Below, piece after piece: positions 63,997 to 64,000 of a stretch of 64,000 nucleotides of DNA. Every line of letters begins with the position of its first letter. Position 1 is the first letter of the stretch. The position numbers were made by a program, and so were the translations under genes. The notes under the pieces are model-generated. The model made no database searches and was not told the origin of the DNA. It saw only the letters and a program-made list of their open reading frames with translations. This DNA comes from Streptomyces cirratus (GTDB lineage Bacteria; Actinomycetota; Actinomycetes; Streptomycetales; Streptomycetaceae): positions 434,001-498,000 of the forward strand of contig NZ_BMVP01000004.1 of assembly GCF_014650775.1 (NCBI RefSeq), written 5' to 3'.

Positions 63997-64000
63997 CTCA

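Overview
This 64 kb window is chromosomal DNA of a high-GC actinobacterium, almost certainly Streptomyces. Coding is dense with strong third-position G/C. There are GTGA/ATGA stop-start overlaps, Tat and lipoprotein signals, apparently leaderless promoters, a 2-methylisoborneol (earthy odorant) operon, cholesterol oxidase and many sugar-use genes. All functional calls are from motif reading and family knowledge; no database search was run.

Left part (1-11.1 kb): the 5' end of an NRPS-type adenylation gene, divergent from an ABC exporter whose promoter carries a near-perfect SoxR-type operator and looks leaderless. Then, on the minus strand, comes a three-gene operon: a cyclic-nucleotide-domain encapsulin shell protein of the EshA type, 2-methylisoborneol synthase with a long disordered N-terminus, and geranyl-diphosphate C-methyltransferase. 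Together they should build a protein compartment that makes the odorant. Upstream lie a P450, two small unknown genes and a degenerate beta-lactamase-like protein.

11.1-19.2 kb: a roughly 7.3 kb mobile element (three tyrosine-recombinase-like genes, a small TnpC-like gene, a PadR regulator and an unknown membrane gene) has inserted inside the codons for the zinc-binding HPDD motif of a PIG-L deacetylase gene. Joining the flanks restores a 262-codon frame exactly.

19.2-28.8 kb: an MFS exporter, a DUF6629-like membrane protein, a cupin/XRE regulator with a 54-aa membrane protein, ATP-dependent DNA ligase, a secreted-hydrolase/ABC-ATPase fusion with its permease, and an aldo/keto reductase.

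29-48 kb is a carbohydrate region. It has a galK-galT-beta-galactosidase operon divergent from a DeoR/LacI hybrid regulator. A sugar ABC transporter follows, one of whose permeases carries an extraordinary ~390-residue heptad-repeat extension. Next is a LacI-controlled pair of divergent units with two perfect operators, an oxidoreductase-DUF993-isomerase operon and a secreted PL8 polysaccharide lyase. KDG kinase and KDPG aldolase (56.3-58.0 kb) could complete the use of uronic acids released by such a lyase.

48-64 kb: a secreted dimethylformamidase-beta-like protein, a scar of decayed integrase and IS5-type transposase next to a tRNA-Trp(CCA), cholesterol oxidase, the two sugar-acid genes, a membrane-tethered ECF sigma factor fused to an extracellular CAP domain, an SF2 helicase and glutamate decarboxylase.
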